Assembly: GCF_036320965.1 (NCBI RefSeq)
Contig: NC_092249.1
Span: 8,084,569-8,148,568 of the forward strand
DNA: 64,000 nt
From: Panulirus ornatus
Taxonomy: Eukaryota; Arthropoda; Malacostraca; Decapoda; Palinuridae
Direction of reading: 5' to 3'
Shown here: positions 34,046 through 45,302 of the stretch, one piece after another
How positions within the stretch are numbered: the first letter of the stretch is position 1
How the letters are laid out: the number at the start of each line of letters is the position of its first letter
The notes under the pieces: generated by a model
Database searches by the model: none
Seen by the model: only the letters and a program-made list of their open reading frames with translations
Told to the model about the DNA's origin: nothing
Program-made: the position numbers and the translations under genes

Positions 34046-34112
34046 TAAAACACGACAAGTTTCCAACTGTACTTTCGTGTAATAATCACATCATCAGGGA
34101 GATACAAGAATG
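34046..34112 (-). mobile_element. HH-family repeat, copy 5 (partial)
   Basis: Minus strand: CTCC, CTGATGA (34097-34091), GTGATTATTACAC, GAAA (34076-34073), then GTACAG in place of GTGCAC and TTGGAAAC. The right-hand part of the family is cut at the junction with LINE-A 3'UTR. Confidence 0.65.
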
Positions 34113-34647
34113 AGATTGTGTACGTGTATGATCATATGTGTGTGTGATGATAATAATCATAATAATAACAGCAGTAACCAACGGTTTGTTGAATCTAGGC
34201 CGCCATTCGGCTGAAAATAAGCAGCTGAGATCTTCCAGCCCTGGGGGAAGTCACGATAGTAACTAATTAACTAAATCACAATGGAACTGATGATCGAGTT
34301 GAGGCTCTCGGTACACACGGGGTAGAGGTGTGTCTGCAGGGTCAGAGTGGCACACATGCTGGAAATATTGCAAGGGAAATTCTGTGTGTTGTTCGTTATG
34401 CATTTAGTAATGATTACTTGAACATTAAGTGATGAACATTTGCACATTGCGTTGCAGTAACGTAGTGGTTATTTAGCTGTTGATATTATCATAACATACT
34501 CATAACTGTGCGTGTGAGTGTGTATGAGTTATTGAAAGTAGTGTGTACACATATATTCCAATGTGCCTAAGTTTTGTGCATACCATGCTTATAAAGTATG
34601 TCTATATGATATTTTTCTAAGTATCTCTGTTATCAAGTGGATTTAAG
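34113..34647. other. unique sequence, nothing recognised
   Basis: No gene recognised; a weak dispersed-repeat match to 28394 lies near 34190. Confidence 0.35.
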
Positions 34648-34808
34648 TGTATCCTTGTGATTAGCGTTCCTGACTATGCCGCATCTACGGGCCGCCCTGT
34701 CGTGGAGAATATTCGTTCGAATCCTAGTTGCGGCGGTCGGATCACAGTCACCCCAGCTGTTCATCCACCTCAAGGGTTCGGGCGAAACCTGGCATAGGCT
34801 AGGGAGTA
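34648..34808 (+). mobile_element. SINE-D copy
   Basis: TGTGATTAGCGTTCCTGACT (A-box region degraded), CTACGGGCCGCCCTG, TTCGTTCGAATCCTAG (B box), CCAGCTGTTCATCCACC and ACCTGGCATAGGCTAGGG. Confidence 0.8.
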
Positions 34809-34833
34809 ATATATATAATATAATTCGCACATA

Positions 34834-35012
34834 TTTGCCATTTCCCGCGTTAGCGAGGTAGAGTTAAGAACACAGGACTGACCCTTGGAGGAAATATGCT
34901 CACTTAGCCCCCTTCTCTGTTTCTTCTTTTGGAAAATCGAAAAAAACGAAAGAGGGGAGGATTTCCAGCACCCCGCTCCCTTCCCTTTTAGTCGCCTTCT
35001 ACAACACGCAGT
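34834..35012 (-). mobile_element. SINE-C copy, 5'-truncated
   Basis: Minus strand ends in the terminal hairpin and GGGAAATGGCAAATATG. The body (GGAGCGGGGTGCTGGAAATC, AAAAGGGAAGGGAG) is present, but the CCCTGGGGATAGG start is missing; the copy stops at CTGCGTGTTGTAG. No TA array follows the 3' end beyond a short ATATATAATAT. Confidence 0.88.
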
Positions 35013-35810
35013 TGCCCGTGCCGTTTGAGTTTACATTAGACAAAAGTCTCTTTTACTAACATGACAAAGTCTTCTCAGCCATTGTGAATTTGATATGAGT
35101 GTGAAGGACGTGATCCATTTGTAAATCTACACTCCGGATGAAACAATTCTAGCGATTAGAATTTAAAAGCCACGTTTATCATGAAGATAAATCATGAATT
35201 AGTCTGTCGACGCTTGGCTACGTTGCTTGGCTATGCTTTCCAGTCCGTTATACACCCAGAAATGAAGTGATTGGGTGGATGCCCATGAAGCCATTTCTTT
35301 TTTGTTCCCTGACGCTACCGAACTAAAACAAGAGAGTCGGTTAGCATATGTTACGTGACCTAATGGATGATGTGACGTGGCTTCACACGGACCATAGACA
35401 ATGACCTGAGATTGATAATTTTGACCCATCGTGGTCCAGCAGATATACTCGTTGGATATCATTCATATCAACCAGACATCACTCCTGGGTATACCCTTGT
35501 AAGATTATGGTCTGTGTCGAGTGCCATGTACCTACTACAAGCTCGGCTATTTAGATGTTTCTTATCCTTATGTTTTTTTTTTTGGAGTTGATTTGGGGTG
35601 ATATGGTGAAGTGGGGTCTCATGAATTGCAGAAGATGATCTTAGACTGGTACCTATTGTCCTGTCTTAGTCCAGAGGGTGAACTTAACATTTATCATGTA
35701 TAAGACCCGCTTTCGAAAACGTGGCCCACATTTCACTTTTGTATGATCCGTTAGCCTATGCCTGGTAACCAGTCCATCAAACCAACCCTTCAGGGTAGGA
35801 CGAACTGTTG
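35013..35810. other. unique sequence, nothing recognised
   Basis: No coding or repeat signal identified. Confidence 0.35.
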
Positions 35811-35814
35811 GGTT

Positions 35815-35915
35815 AACTAGGTACAGACGACCCAGACCAAGATTCGAACCAATGCAGCCCACGAATACTTCACGGTCGGCGACGCCAACCTCCACACCAC
35901 GGGGGCGCCCCAAGA
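35815..35915 (-). mobile_element. SINE-D head fragment
   Basis: Minus strand contains GGTGTGGAGGTTGGCGTCGC (A-box region), GTGAAGTATTCGTGGGC and TTGGTTCGAATCTTGG (B box). The body and tail are absent. Confidence 0.75.
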
Positions 35916-37125
35916 GCTATATGATAACCTCGCCGAAGCGGCGATAACCCTCGGGTCATACGAGGCGCCATCGGTGTAACTCCCAGGTGCTGGAGGAACT
36001 TGAGGACGTAAGTTAACTCCCCTAAAACTGGCGATGAAGATAACTCTTGTGATTATTACAACGGGCGAATCCAGGCCCCAGGCTGAGGCAGAGGAGATGT
36101 TTCCTTCGGCGCTCGCCCGGACGCTATTACCTGTCAGCTTGGACTGCGCTATTGGCCATTTTTCTGAACTAGACACAATCTTGCAGATGGAGCCACGTAG
36201 TTACTGTCCGCATTTACAGTAAAAATATGGCTTGAAACTACCCACCCCCCACCTCCCGAAAACTTCTTTATTCTTGGTATCATTTATCGCGAGGCGCTGG
36301 CGAATAAATCGGAATAAAGAGAGACGGACGAACATGATCAGCTCTGGTGGTTCCCTTTTGGGCATTCATGTTTTTAACAACCCTCGCTAAGCTTTTGATC
36401 TCGAGACCACAAGTCATTATGAAGACCACAATTGAAACCATTATTCCCAAGAAGTGGACTTTATACACGACAAAGCTAACGCCTCCATGCAAGCTACACT
36501 TCACGCTCATTTCGGCTGACCCGAGTAAACCTTACCCTTTTGGAGTTAATACACGTAATGATAAACATAACTTGACTTTCACCTCTGGTGCACCAGCGCA
36601 AATCAAATCACAGGGGGCAGTAAGGCCATTTCTTGCTAAGGGTTATTACGATTTCCTTTGATTTCATTGGAGTCTCGCTAATTAAACTCGACTTTGTATT
36701 AAGAGAGGCTTCTGGAGAGTTGCTCTTGATAAGGAAAGGTGTAAAGCCAGGTTGAGGGCTGGTGACATGGGTGATTTAGACGTTAAATCTATAAGCCAAG
36801 TCTTTGCTGCTTATGTTTTATGTTTGTTGAGGTGAAGGGTTTTTTGTCTGGGTTTCTTTGCAGTGCGTTTCAGTGAGTATAAATCCCACTGGACTTGAGG
36901 TTCACTCCGCTTGTTAGTTGACTGCTCTTTGCTTCCAGTGGAAAATATGATCGCGCCTTCCCTCTCCTGTACTTTTTTTTTTCTAGTGGTGGATGACGGG
37001 AGAGACGAATCATTGGAGACATATAGTGAGTTTAGGAACAATAACAGTTTTATGGACTTTTCTAGGCATATAAATAAGCACCAGATGGCCATATTGACTT
37101 AATATGTGAGAGTGCTTCAATGTAC

Positions 37126-37126
<1 letters not shown>
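35916..37126. other. unique sequence, nothing recognised
   Basis: Frames at 36034-36222, 36347-36661 and 36811-37092 have no recognisable family. Confidence 0.35.
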
Positions 37127-37165
<39 letters not shown>

Positions 37166-37275
37166 TTTAGTGATTGTGTACAAGTGAATAACTTGTGTAT
37201 GTGCATAATTCATTCTAATGTATGACAATGTGTGTATGTAAGAATTGAAAGATAATATCTTTCTAAGAAGCAGAA

Positions 37276-37361
<86 letters not shown>
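37127..37361. repeat. (GT)n and (GA)n microsatellites
   Basis: (GT)n at 37127-37161 and (GA)n at about 37267-37361, with about 100 bp of unique sequence between. Confidence 0.96.
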
Positions 37362-37365
<4 letters not shown>

Positions 37366-37719
37366 ATGTCCCAGGCTAGACAGCAGCTGCTGGCCCAGGA
37401 ACCTTAGCTTTGAGCCACAATAACCCGCAGGACCAAAGCCACCCTGAACCTCTGTGCTGCCACTCCCAACGTGACCCGTATGTTGATACGTATATATACA
37501 TGTCTTTTCTTTCCCGGGGAAGGTATATCATTTCATTCTTCTTTTTAGATGACTCGAGGGTAAAGGATGAATGAAGCTCTGTCATTGTGTGTAAAGTCAT
37601 TCGTTGTTATTATTATTATTATTATTATTATTAATATTTACGGATTTAGCACTAGGGATAGACGTATATAAGGCATAGGGACCAAAACCTTGATCAAAAT
37701 CAAGCTCAAAAACGTATTC
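37362..37719. other. unique sequence with short (TTA)n
   Basis: A (TTA)n tract lies at about 37606-37633. Nothing else recognised. Confidence 0.4.
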
Positions 37720-38566
37720 CGTGTTTACAGCCCAGTGACAGCACGTCACCCCCTGTATATCAAATCACCTATGTTTTCTGTCCGATGTATGCCGCTTACC
37801 CTCCTACATATTCAGGCCACGGTAAATCAAACCCTGTTTCACTCCATCCTTCTACATTCTCCTCAGTCTTCCTCTCCCCACTTGTTCCCTCCACTTCTGG
37901 AATGCAGTTTCTTCTTGTCAGTCAGTCTCTCTTCGCTCATCCTCTCGGTTTGCCCAAACCATTTCGGCACACCTTGCTCAGCTCTCTCTCAACCATTCTC
38001 TTCTTAATCCCACACATCTCTCTGACACTGTCATTCCTGATGCGTTCAGCCTTCTCACACCACATTCCATTTCTAACACCCTGGCACCTCTAACATTTCA
38101 TTACATTTAGTGCCAAAGACTCGTACTTATTCAGCACCGTCGGAAGTACTGTACCATCAAACACCACCATTTTGCAGTCAGTAAACTGGCTGTACAAACA
38201 CTCCTCAGTGCACCCATCACCTCAGCCCGTTCACCAACACATAGGTTCACTTTACCTTTCATTTTCTCATCCACTGACAGTTCCACTCTTGGGTACTTAA
38301 AGTGTTCCATTTGCTGCAGGTTCACCTCATTGTAACTCGCGATCAAACCAACCTGTATCTCGCACCCTTGTACATCTTGTCTTCTTGCTCGGAATCACCT
38401 TGCATTTCGCCTTAACATTCACTCCCCCGATCTCCAATACCAGCTTGTCACTTTAGTCAACCATCATAACTGTGTCATCTGCAAAGAGCAATTGATTCGC
38501 ATCCTGACTCCCCAAACCCTCCCTAGCATATCTCACACCCACACTTCTCTCAAAGACCCTCGTGTG
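37720..38566 (-). pseudogene. old LINE-A-related RT relic
   Basis: Minus strand, from the TA array at 38567 leftward: NQLLFADDTVMV, a lysine-rich KCKVI region, AEVMGALRSVCTASLLTAKW, MLYG-equivalent VQYF, then VPKWFGQTERMSEERLTD and AVTGL. The order is that of the LINE-A RT C-terminal half, but with many stops, frameshifts and about half of residues changed, so it represents an older or separate subfamily. No intact frame exceeds about 70 codons. Confidence 0.75.

Positions 38567-38630
<64 letters not shown>
38567..38630. repeat. (TA)n microsatellite
   Basis: About 63 bp TA between the LINE relic and an HH-family copy. Confidence 0.97.
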
Positions 38631-38635
<5 letters not shown>

Positions 38636-38766
38636 ATCAAGTATATTCCTATGATTCCACGGGGAAAATGAAACACGAAACTTATATTTCTCCCTTGTGT
38701 CTCCCCTGATGTGATTATTACACGAAAGTGCACTTGGGAACTTATCGTGTTTCATTTTCCACGTGG
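38636..38766 (+). mobile_element. HH-family repeat, copy 6, inside an inverted repeat
   Basis: A plus-strand core (CTGATG 38706-38711, TTACAC, GAAA, GTGCAC, TTGGGAAC) has lost three bases of the CTGATGA/stem II region. It is flanked by an inverted repeat: CCACGGGGAAAATGAAACAC on the left (from about 38657) and GTGTTTCATTTTCCACGTGG on the right (to about 38767). The left arm is thus the family's own 3' end in reverse orientation. Confidence 0.65.
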
Positions 38767-38995
38767 AAAGTTCTGTAGGGCCTGGATGTGGAATGGTAGC
38801 TGTAGTTTCGGTGCATTATCACATGACAGCTAGAGACTGAGTGTGAACGAATGTGGCCTTTGTTGTTTTTTCCTAGCGCTACCTCACACACATGATGGGG
38901 GAGGGGGTTGTTGTTTCATGTGTGGCGAGGTGGCGATGGAATGAATAAGGGCAGACAGTAATGAATTAGTACCCTGTGTATATATGTAAAAAAAA
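38767..38995 (+). mobile_element. LINE-A 3'UTR fragment
   Basis: Sense 3'UTR (GGAAAGTTCTGTAGGGCCTG, GTTTCGGTGCATTATCACAT, CTAGCGCTACCTCACACACA, GGGCAGACAGTAATGAATTA) joined directly to the HH-family end at TGGAAAG. It ends in an A-tract about 40 bp before the 21-bp satellite. The terminal hairpin is missing. Confidence 0.85.
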
Positions 38996-39037
38996 AAAAA
39001 AATATTTTTTAAAAATGTCGGTGTGTGTATATACATG

Positions 39038-42000
39038 TCTTATCGTCGTGCTCAAGGGTCGCATCGTCGTGCTCAAGTGTCTTATCGTCGTGCTCAAGTG
39101 TCTTATCGTCGTGCTCAAGTGTCGTATCGTCGTGCTCAAGTGTCGTATCGTCGTGCTCAAGGGTCGTATCGTCGTGCTCAAGTGTCGTATCGTCGTGCTC
39201 AAGTGTCTTATCGTCGTGCTCAAGTGTCTTATCGTCGTGCTCAAGTGTCGTATCGTCGTGCTCAAGTGTCTTATCGTCGTGCTCAAGGGTCGTATCGTCG
39301 TGCTCAAGGGTCGCATCGTCGTGCTCAAGGGTCGTATCGTCGTGCTCAAGTGTCGTATCGTCGTGCTCAAGTGTCGTATCGTCGTGCTCAAGGGTCGCAT
39401 CGTCGTGCTCAAGTGTCGTATCGTCGTGCTCAAGTGTCTTATCGTCGTGCTCAAGGGTCGCATCGTCGTGCTCAAGTGTCTTATCGTCGTGCTCAAGGGT
39501 CGCATCGTCGTGCTCAAGGGTCGTATCGTCGTGCTCAAGTGTCTTATCGTCGTGCTCAAGTGTCTTATCGTCGTGCTCAAGTGTCTTATCGTCGTGCTCA
39601 AGGGTCGTATCGTCGTGCTCAAGTGTCGTATCGTCGTGCTCAAGTGTCTTATCGTCGTGCTCAAGTGTCTTATCGTCGTGCTCAAGTGTCTTATCGTCGT
39701 GCTCAAGTGTCTTATCGTCGTGCTCAAGGGTCGTATCGTCGTGCTCAAGGGTCGCATCGTCGTGCTCAAGTGTCTTATCGTCGTGCTCAAGTGTCGTATC
39801 GTCGTGCTCAAGTGTCGTATCGTCGTGCTCAAGGGTCGCATCGTCGTGCTCAAGTGTCTTATCGTCGTGCTCAAGTGTCGTATCGTCGTGCTCAAGTGTC
39901 TTATCGTCGTGCTCAAGGGTCGTATCGTCGTGCTCAAGTGTCGTATCGTCGTGCTCAAGGGTCGCATCGTCGTGCTCAAGTGTCTTATCGTCGTGCTCAA
40001 GTGTCTTATCGTCGTGCTCAAGTGTCTTATCGTCGTGCTCAAGTGTCTTATCGTCGTGCTCAAGTGTCTTATCGTCGTGCTCAAGGGTCGTATCGTCGTG
40101 CTCAAGGGTCGCATCGTCGTGCTCAAGTGTCGTATCGTCGTGCTCAAGGGTCGCATCGTCGTGCTCAAGTGTCTTATCGTCGTGCTCAAGTGTCTTATCG
40201 TCGTGCTCAAGTGTCTTATCGTCGTGCTCAAGGGTCGCATCGTCGTGCTCAAGTGTCTTATCGTCGTGCTCAAGTGTCTTATCGTCGTGCTCAAGGGTCG
40301 CATCGTCGTGCTCAAGTGTCGTATCGTCGTGCTCAAGGGTCGCATCGTCGTGCTCAAGGGTCGCATCGTCGTGCTCAAGTGTCTTATCGTCGTGCTCAAG
40401 GGTCGCATCGTCGTGCTCAAGTGTCTTATCGTCGTGCTCAAGGGTCGCATCGTCGTGCTCAAGGGTCGTATCGTCGTGCTCAAGGGTCGCATCGTCGTGC
40501 TCAAGGGTCGCATCGTCGTGCTCAAGGGTCGTATCGTCGTGCTCAAGGGTCGCATCGTCGTGCTCAAGTGTCTTATCGTCGTGCTCAAGTGTCTTATCGT
40601 CGTGCTCAAGTGTCTTATCGTCGTGCTCAAGTGTCTTATCGTCGTGCTCAAGTGTCTTATCGTCGTGCTCAAGTGTCGTATCGTCGTGCTCAAGGGTCGC
40701 ATCGTCGTGCTCAAGGGTCGCATCGTCGTGCTCAAGTGTCTTATCGTCGTGCTCAAGTGTCGTATCGTCGTGCTCAAGTGTCTTATCGTCGTGCTCAAGG
40801 GTCGCATCGTCGTGCTCAAGTGTCTTATCGTCGTGCTCAAGTGTCTTATCGTCGTGCTCAAGGGTCGCATCGTCGTGCTCAAGGGTCGCATCGTCGTGCT
40901 CAAGGGTCGCATCGTCGTGCTCAAGGGTCGCATCGTCGTGCTCAAGGGTCGCATCGTCGTGCTCAAGTGTCTTATCGTCGTGCTCAAGTGTCTTATCGTC
41001 GTGCTCAAGTGTCTTATCGTCGTGCTCAAGTGTCTTATCGTCGTGCTCAAGTGTCTTATCGTCGTGCTCAAGTGTCTTATCGTCGTGCTCAAGGGTCGCA
41101 TCGTCGTGCTCAAGTGTCTTATCGTCGTGCTCAAGTGTCGTATCGTCGTGCTCAAGGGTCGTATCGTCGTGCTCAAGGGTCGCATCGTCGTGCTCAAGTG
41201 TCTTATCGTCGTGCTCAAGTGTCTTATCGTCGTGCTCAAGTGTCGTATCGTCGTGCTCAAGGGTCGCATCGTCGTGCTCAAGTGTCGTATCGTCGTGCTC
41301 AAGTGTCGTATCGTCGTGCTCAAGTGTCTTATCGTCGTGCTCAAGTGTCTTATCGTCGTGCTCAAGTGTCTTATCGTCGTGCTCAAGTGTCTTATCGTCG
41401 TGCTCAAGGGTCGCATCGTCGTGCTCAAGGGTCGTATCGTCGTGCTCAAGTGTCTTATCGTCGTGCTCAAGTGTCGTATCGTCGTGCTCAAGGGTCGCAT
41501 CGTCGTGCTCAAGTGTCTTATCGTCGTGCTCAAGTGTCTTATCGTCGTGCTCAAGTGTCGTATCGTCGTGCTCAAGTGTCTTATCGTCGTGCTCAAGTGT
41601 CGTATCGTCGTGCTCAAGTGTCTTATCGTCGTGCTCAAGGGTCGTATCGTCGTGCTCAAGGGTCGCATCGTCGTGCTCAAGTGTCTTATCGTCGTGCTCA
41701 AGTGTCTTATCGTCGTGCTCAAGTGTCGTATCGTCGTGCTCAAGTGTCGTATCGTCGTGCTCAAGTGTCGTATCGTCGTGCTCAAGTGTCTTATCGTCGT
41801 GCTCAAGGGTCGCATCGTCGTGCTCAAGGGTCGTATCGTCGTGCTCAAGTGTCTTATCGTCGTGCTCAAGTGTCTTATCGTCGTGCTCAAGTGTCTTATC
41901 GTCGTGCTCAAGTGTCTTATCGTCGTGCTCAAGTGTCTTATCGTCGTGCTCAAGGGTCGCATCGTCGTGCTCAAGTGTCTTATCGTCGTGCTCAAGGGTC

Positions 42001-44722
42001 GCATCGTCGTGCTCAAGGGTCGCATCGTCGTGCTCAAGGGTCGCATCGTCGTGCTCAAGTGTCGTATCGTCGTGCTCAAGTGTCTTATCGTCGTGCTCAA
42101 GGGTCGCATCGTCGTGCTCAAGTGTCTTATCGTCGTGCTCAAGTGTCTTATCGTCGTGCTCAAGTGTCTTATCGTCGTGCTCAAGTGTCTTATCGTCGTG
42201 CTCAAGTGTCTTATCGTCGTGCTCAAGTGTCTTATCGTCGTGCTCAAGTGTCTTATCGTCGTGCTCAAGTGTCTTATCGTCGTGCTCAAGTGTCTTATCG
42301 TCGTGCTCAAGTGTCTTATCGTCGTGCTCAAGGGTCGCATCGTCGTGCTCAAGTGTCTTATCGTCGTGCTCAAGTGTCTTATCGTCGTGCTCAAGGGTCG
42401 TATCGTCGTGCTCAAGTGTCGTATCGTCGTGCTCAAGTGTCTTATCGTCGTGCTCAAGTGTCTTATCGTCGTGCTCAAGGGTCGCATCGTCGTGCTCAAG
42501 TGTCTTATCGTCGTGCTCAAGTGTCGTATCGTCGTGCTCAAGTGTCTTATCGTCGTGCTCAAGTGTCTTATCGTCGTGCTCAAGTGTCTTATCGTCGTGC
42601 TCAAGTGTCTTATCGTCGTGCTCAAGTGTCTTATCGTCGTGCTCAAGTGTCTTATCGTCGTGCTCAAGTGTCTTATCGTCGTGCTCAAGTGTCTTATCGT
42701 CGTGCTCAAGTGTCTTATCGTCGTGCTCAAGTGTCTTATCGTCGTGCTCAAGTGTCTTATCGTCGTGCTCAAGGGTCGTATCGTCGTGCTCAAGTGTCGT
42801 ATCGTCGTGCTCAAGTGTCTTATCGTCGTGCTCAAGTGTCTTATCGTCGTGCTCAAGGGTCGCATCGTCGTGCTCAAGGGTCGCATCGTCGTGCTCAAGT
42901 GTCTTATCGTCGTGCTCAAGGGTCGCATCGTCGTGCTCAAGTGTCTTATCGTCGTGCTCAAGTGTCTTATCGTCGTGCTCAAGGGTCGCATCGTCGTGCT
43001 CAAGGGTCGCATCGTCGTGCTCAAGGGTCGTATCGTCGTGCTCAAGTGTCTTATCGTCGTGCTCAAGGGTCGCATCGTCGTGCTCAAGTGTCTTATCGTC
43101 GTGCTCAAGTGTCTTATCGTCGTGCTCAAGGGTCGTATCGTCGTGCTCAAGGGTCGCATCGTCGTGCTCAAGGGTCGCATCGTCGTGCTCAAGGGTCGTA
43201 TCGTCGTGCTCAAGTGTCTTATCGTCGTGCTCAAGTGTCTTATCGTCGTGCTCAAGTGTCTTATCGTCGTGCTCAAGTGTCTTATCGTCGTGCTCAAGTG
43301 TCTTATCGTCGTGCTCAAGTGTCGTATCGTCGTGCTCAAGGGTCGCATCGTCGTGCTCAAGGGTCGTATCGTCGTGCTCAAGGGTCGTATCGTCGTGCTC
43401 AAGTGTCGTATCGTCGTGCTCAAGGGTCGCATCGTCGTGCTCAAGTGTCTTATCGTCGTGCTCAAGTGTCTTATCGTCGTGCTCAAGTGTCTTATCGTCG
43501 TGCTCAAGTGTCTTATCGTCGTGCTCAAGTGTCTTATCGTCGTGCTCAAGTGTCTTATCGTCGTGCTCAAGTGTCTTATCGTCGTGCTCAAGTGTCTTAT
43601 CGTCGTGCTCAAGTGTCTTATCGTCGTGCTCAAGTGTCTTATCGTCGTGCTCAAGTGTCTTATCGTCGTGCTCAAGTGTCTTATCGTCGTGCTCAAGTGT
43701 CTTATCGTCGTGCTCAAGGGTCGTATCGTCGTGCTCAAGTGTCTTATCGTCGTGCTCAAGGGTCGCATCGTCGTGCTCAAGGGTCGCATCGTCGTGCTCA
43801 AGTGTCGTATCGTCGTGCTCAAGTGTCTTATCGTCGTGCTCAAGTGTCTTATCGTCGTGCTCAAGGGTCGTATCGTCGTGCTCAAGTGTCGTATCGTCGT
43901 GCTCAAGTGTCTTATCGTCGTGCTCAAGTGTCTTATCGTCGTGCTCAAGTGTCTTATCGTCGTGCTCAAGGGTCGCATCGTCGTGCTCAAGTGTCTTATC
44001 GTCGTGCTCAAGTGTCGTATCGTCGTGCTCAAGTGTCTTATCGTCGTGCTCAAGTGTCGTATCGTCGTGCTCAAGTGTCTTATCGTCGTGCTCAAGTGTC
44101 TTATCGTCGTGCTCAAGTGTCTTATCGTCGTGCTCAAGGGTCGTATCGTCGTGCTCAAGTGTCTTATCGTCGTGCTCAAGTGTCTTATCGTCGTGCTCAA
44201 GTGTCTTATCGTCGTGCTCAAGGGTCGCATCGTCGTGCTCAAGGGTCGCATCGTCGTGCTCAAGGGTCGCATCGTCGTGCTCAAGGGTCGCATCGTCGTG
44301 CTCAAGGGTCGTATCGTCGTGCTCAAGGGTCGCATCGTCGTGGTCAAGGCTCGTGTCGTAGTGCTTAAGTGTCGCGTCGTCGTGCTCAAGGGTCGCATCG
44401 TCGTGCACAAGGGTCGTATCGTCGTACTCAAGGGTCGTATCGTCGTGCTCAAGGGTCGTATCGTCGTGCTCAAGTGTCGTATCGTCGTGCTCAAGTGTCG
44501 TATCGTCGTGCTCAAGGGTCGTATCGTCGTGCTCAAGTGTCATATCGTCGTGCTCAAGGGTCGTGCCGTCGTGCTGAAGTGTTGCATCGTCGTGCTCAAG
44601 GGTCGTAGCGTCGTTCTCAAGTATCGAGTCGTCGTGCTCAAGTGTCTTATCGTCGTGCTCAAGTGTCGTATCGTCGTGCTCAAGGGTCGTAGCGTCGTGT
44701 TCAAGGGTCGTACTGCCGCTAT
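39038..44722. repeat. 21-bp satellite array, ~270 units
   Basis: Units have the form TCGTCGTGCTCAAG followed by one of four 7-mers: GGTCGCA, GGTCGTA, TGTCTTA or TGTCGTA. Unit length is constant at 21 bp over about 5.7 kb. Because 21 is seven codons and the units lack stops in most registers, five frames stay open for about 1780-1935 codons (for example repeats of RRAQVSY, IVVLKCL, TLEHDDK). These are not genes: no frame has an upstream context, variation is equal in all codon positions, and opposing frames are equally open. The right 380 bp (44340-44722) is more diverged; the left edge is abrupt. Confidence 0.97.
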
Positions 44723-45096
44723 CAAACAGACTGGCCATGTGTTCCTTAATGACTTGGTCAGCGTTTCGACCAAGCTGCCATAACCTCCCCTTACAACACT
44801 GTATTCAGTAGAACCAGTTCTTAACCCAAGTATGAAGAACATCTACCATGTGGGTGTGCAAGGTGTTCGCATTATCTTGAACACTTGAAGAACGTTTTGA
44901 CGACGCAGACGACCGTAATGGTCAGTTTACTAACCAAAACGATCGAAATTCAACAAGCCAAGTGATGCAAATTACCCGCTTATGACACAACAAAGTTTTT
45001 ATGACGTTTTTTAACATTTCAAGAATTTCGTCGGTATCCAGAGTAATTTTAGGGACTTGTATCTTAGTCTAACTCTTCGTACGTATCTCTATCTAT

Positions 45097-45097
<1 letters not shown>
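44723..45097. other. unique spacer
   Basis: Nothing recognised between the satellite and the CT tract. Confidence 0.4.

Positions 45098-45158
<61 letters not shown>
45098..45158. repeat. (CT)n microsatellite
   Basis: About 61 bp of CT, followed by ACATATGTGTGTGTATG and the Penelope-like element. The same (CT)n then TA/TG order precedes the second Penelope copy at 51356. Confidence 0.97.
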
Positions 45159-45161
<3 letters not shown>

Positions 45162-45244
45162 ATATGTGTGTGTATGTGTGAAGGTGAAATCGCACTTCAG
45201 TACTTCATACAATTTTATTTAACATGTGATTTTTCTATACATGT

Positions 45245-45287
45245 GGCACGACATGTTTCGTGGAGACAATCCACCTCATCAGGTGCC
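45245..45287 (-). ncRNA. hammerhead ribozyme motif of the Penelope-like element
   Basis: Minus strand, 5' to 3': GGCAC (stem I), CUGAUGA (45282-45276), GGUGGAUUGUCUCCAC (stem II; UGGA/UCCA plus a closing G-C with one bulged G), GAAA (45259-45256), CAUG (stem III), UC, GUGCC (stem I). Stem I pairs perfectly over 5 bp, 6 with the next U-A. All core nucleotides are present, and cleavage would fall after the C at 45250. CAUG is a palindrome, so stem III would form between two RNA copies, as described for type I hammerheads of Penelope-like elements. It lies just downstream of the decayed endonuclease frame. Confidence 0.7.
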
Positions 45288-45302
45288 AGTACTTAACACA
45301 GT

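Noticed and set aside
38966..44783. Five overlapping open frames of 1778-1935 codons across 39-44.8 kb
   Set aside because: They are produced by a 21-bp repeat (7 codons) with no stop in five registers. Opposite strands are equally open and variation does not favour third codon positions.
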